From NCBI GenBank assembly GCA_035541655.1, contig DATKMY010000005.1, positions 1-7,272 of the forward strand: DNA of 7,272 nucleotides. The letters are read 5' to 3'. The notes under the pieces are model-generated. The model was not told where the DNA came from and made no database searches. It saw only the letters and a list, made by a program, of their open reading frames with translations. Positions 7,022-7,272 of this stretch are shown in pieces (the stretch's first letter is position 1; every line of letters starts with the position of its first letter). The stretch comes from CAIWHR01 sp035541655 (GTDB taxonomy: Bacteria > Pseudomonadota > Gammaproteobacteria > Burkholderiales > Casimicrobiaceae). The position numbers were made by a program, and so were the translations under genes.

Positions 7022-7168
7022 TCACCGAGTGTGCGTCATTCCAGCGCTCCCGTCGATCTGCCAGGTCTTTCCGAGCGCGAAAGCTGCGCAGGCGAATAGA
7101 GCTGCCGCCAGCCAACAGACAAGCACGCATATCAGTGTGCGCTCGGAAATTCCGCGTCGGGCTCGCAC
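7022..7168 (-). CDS. Possible small single-pass membrane protein
   Basis: A 48-codon frame from a GTG at 7168 to a TGA at 7024-7022. It opens with a basic stretch (Arg2, Arg4, Arg5, Arg10), then has a hydrophobic run at about 12-32 (LICVLVCWLAAALFACAAFAL), long enough for one membrane helix or an uncleaved signal. A short polar end follows (GKTWQIDGSAG). AGGAG at 7178-7174 lies five bases before the GTG, a good spacing. The positive-inside pattern would put the N-terminus in the cytoplasm. Against it: no recognised family, a non-ATG start, and only 31 of 48 third positions G or C, lower than the surrounding genes. It would precede the isomerase gene by 73 bases on the same strand. Treat it as a candidate only. 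Confidence 0.3.
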   Translation of the reverse strand: MRARRGISERTLICVLVCWLAAALFACAAFALGKTWQIDGSAGMTHTR

Positions 7169-7173
7169 TGCAT

Positions 7174-7178
7174 CTCCT
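7174..7178 (-). promoter_or_regulatory. Ribosome binding site of the possible small membrane protein
   Basis: AGGAG on the - strand, five bases before the GTG at 7168. An ATG at 7173 overlaps the spacer in another frame but directly abuts this site and would encode only about 13 residues, so the GTG is the better partner. Confidence 0.3.
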
Positions 7179-7272
7179 GAAAGCCGACCTTTCGTCGCGC
7201 GTCGCGGATCTCACTCCGACAACGGGACGCCGGCCGAGCTGGCCTGCGTGGCCGCGGCCGGCGCGCAATTGA

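Larger units (their letters stand above)
6949..7272. other. Right-edge region upstream of hyi, mostly unassigned
   Basis: I recognise no known gene family here on either strand. GC content and third-position bias are more mixed than in the neighbours. It holds a possible small membrane-protein gene (7022-7168, listed separately). At the extreme edge, a - strand frame open from the window end to a TGA at 7213-7211 reads NCAPAAATQASSAGVPLSE with G/C in 18 of 19 third positions; it could be the tail of a gene beyond the window, but the complementary + frame is just as G/C rich. The 73 bases before the isomerase start show no clear promoter or strong ribosome site. Confidence 0.4.

Overview
The window looks like chromosomal DNA from a high-GC proteobacterium, most likely a betaproteobacterium of the Burkholderiales type (inference). 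The carbonic anhydrase, sugar lactonase and hydroxypyruvate isomerase all resemble their E. coli counterparts closely. They sit beside a substrate-binding protein and a secreted protease of kinds common in soil beta- and alphaproteobacteria. Codons are strongly biased to G/C in the third position. I see no phage, insertion sequence, CRISPR, tRNA or rRNA signal.

The layout is two convergent gene groups. The left group, on the + strand, holds the 3' part of an ABC-transporter substrate-binding protein gene (1-715), a beta-class carbonic anhydrase (737-1378) and a Pgl-type beta-propeller lactonase (1407-2498), with gaps of 21 and 28 bases. The right group, on the - strand and read from right to left, holds a possible 48-residue membrane protein (7022-7168), a hydroxypyruvate isomerase gene broken by a frameshift (6158-6948), a large secreted subtilase with two C-terminal repeats (3686-6112), and a formyltransferase fused to two ACT domains (2509-3663). 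The two groups meet tail to tail with only 10 bases between their stop codons.

Most genes are housekeeping or accessory metabolism: CO2/bicarbonate interconversion, hydrolysis of 6-phosphogluconolactone or a related lactone, hydroxypyruvate to tartronate semialdehyde, and folate-linked one-carbon chemistry. The least ordinary protein is the formyltransferase-ACT fusion. Its first half resembles the hydrolase domain of 10-formyltetrahydrofolate dehydrogenase and its second half resembles the glycine-cleavage regulator GcvR. This is the reverse of the ACT-then-formyltransferase order of PurU, and it suggests a one-carbon enzyme that senses an amino acid. Hydroxypyruvate isomerase on the same strand upstream fits a loose glyoxylate/glycine/C1 theme, although the secreted protease between them does not. 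The other clear oddity is the one-base frameshift in the isomerase gene: the lost C-terminal part can be read in full in the next frame.
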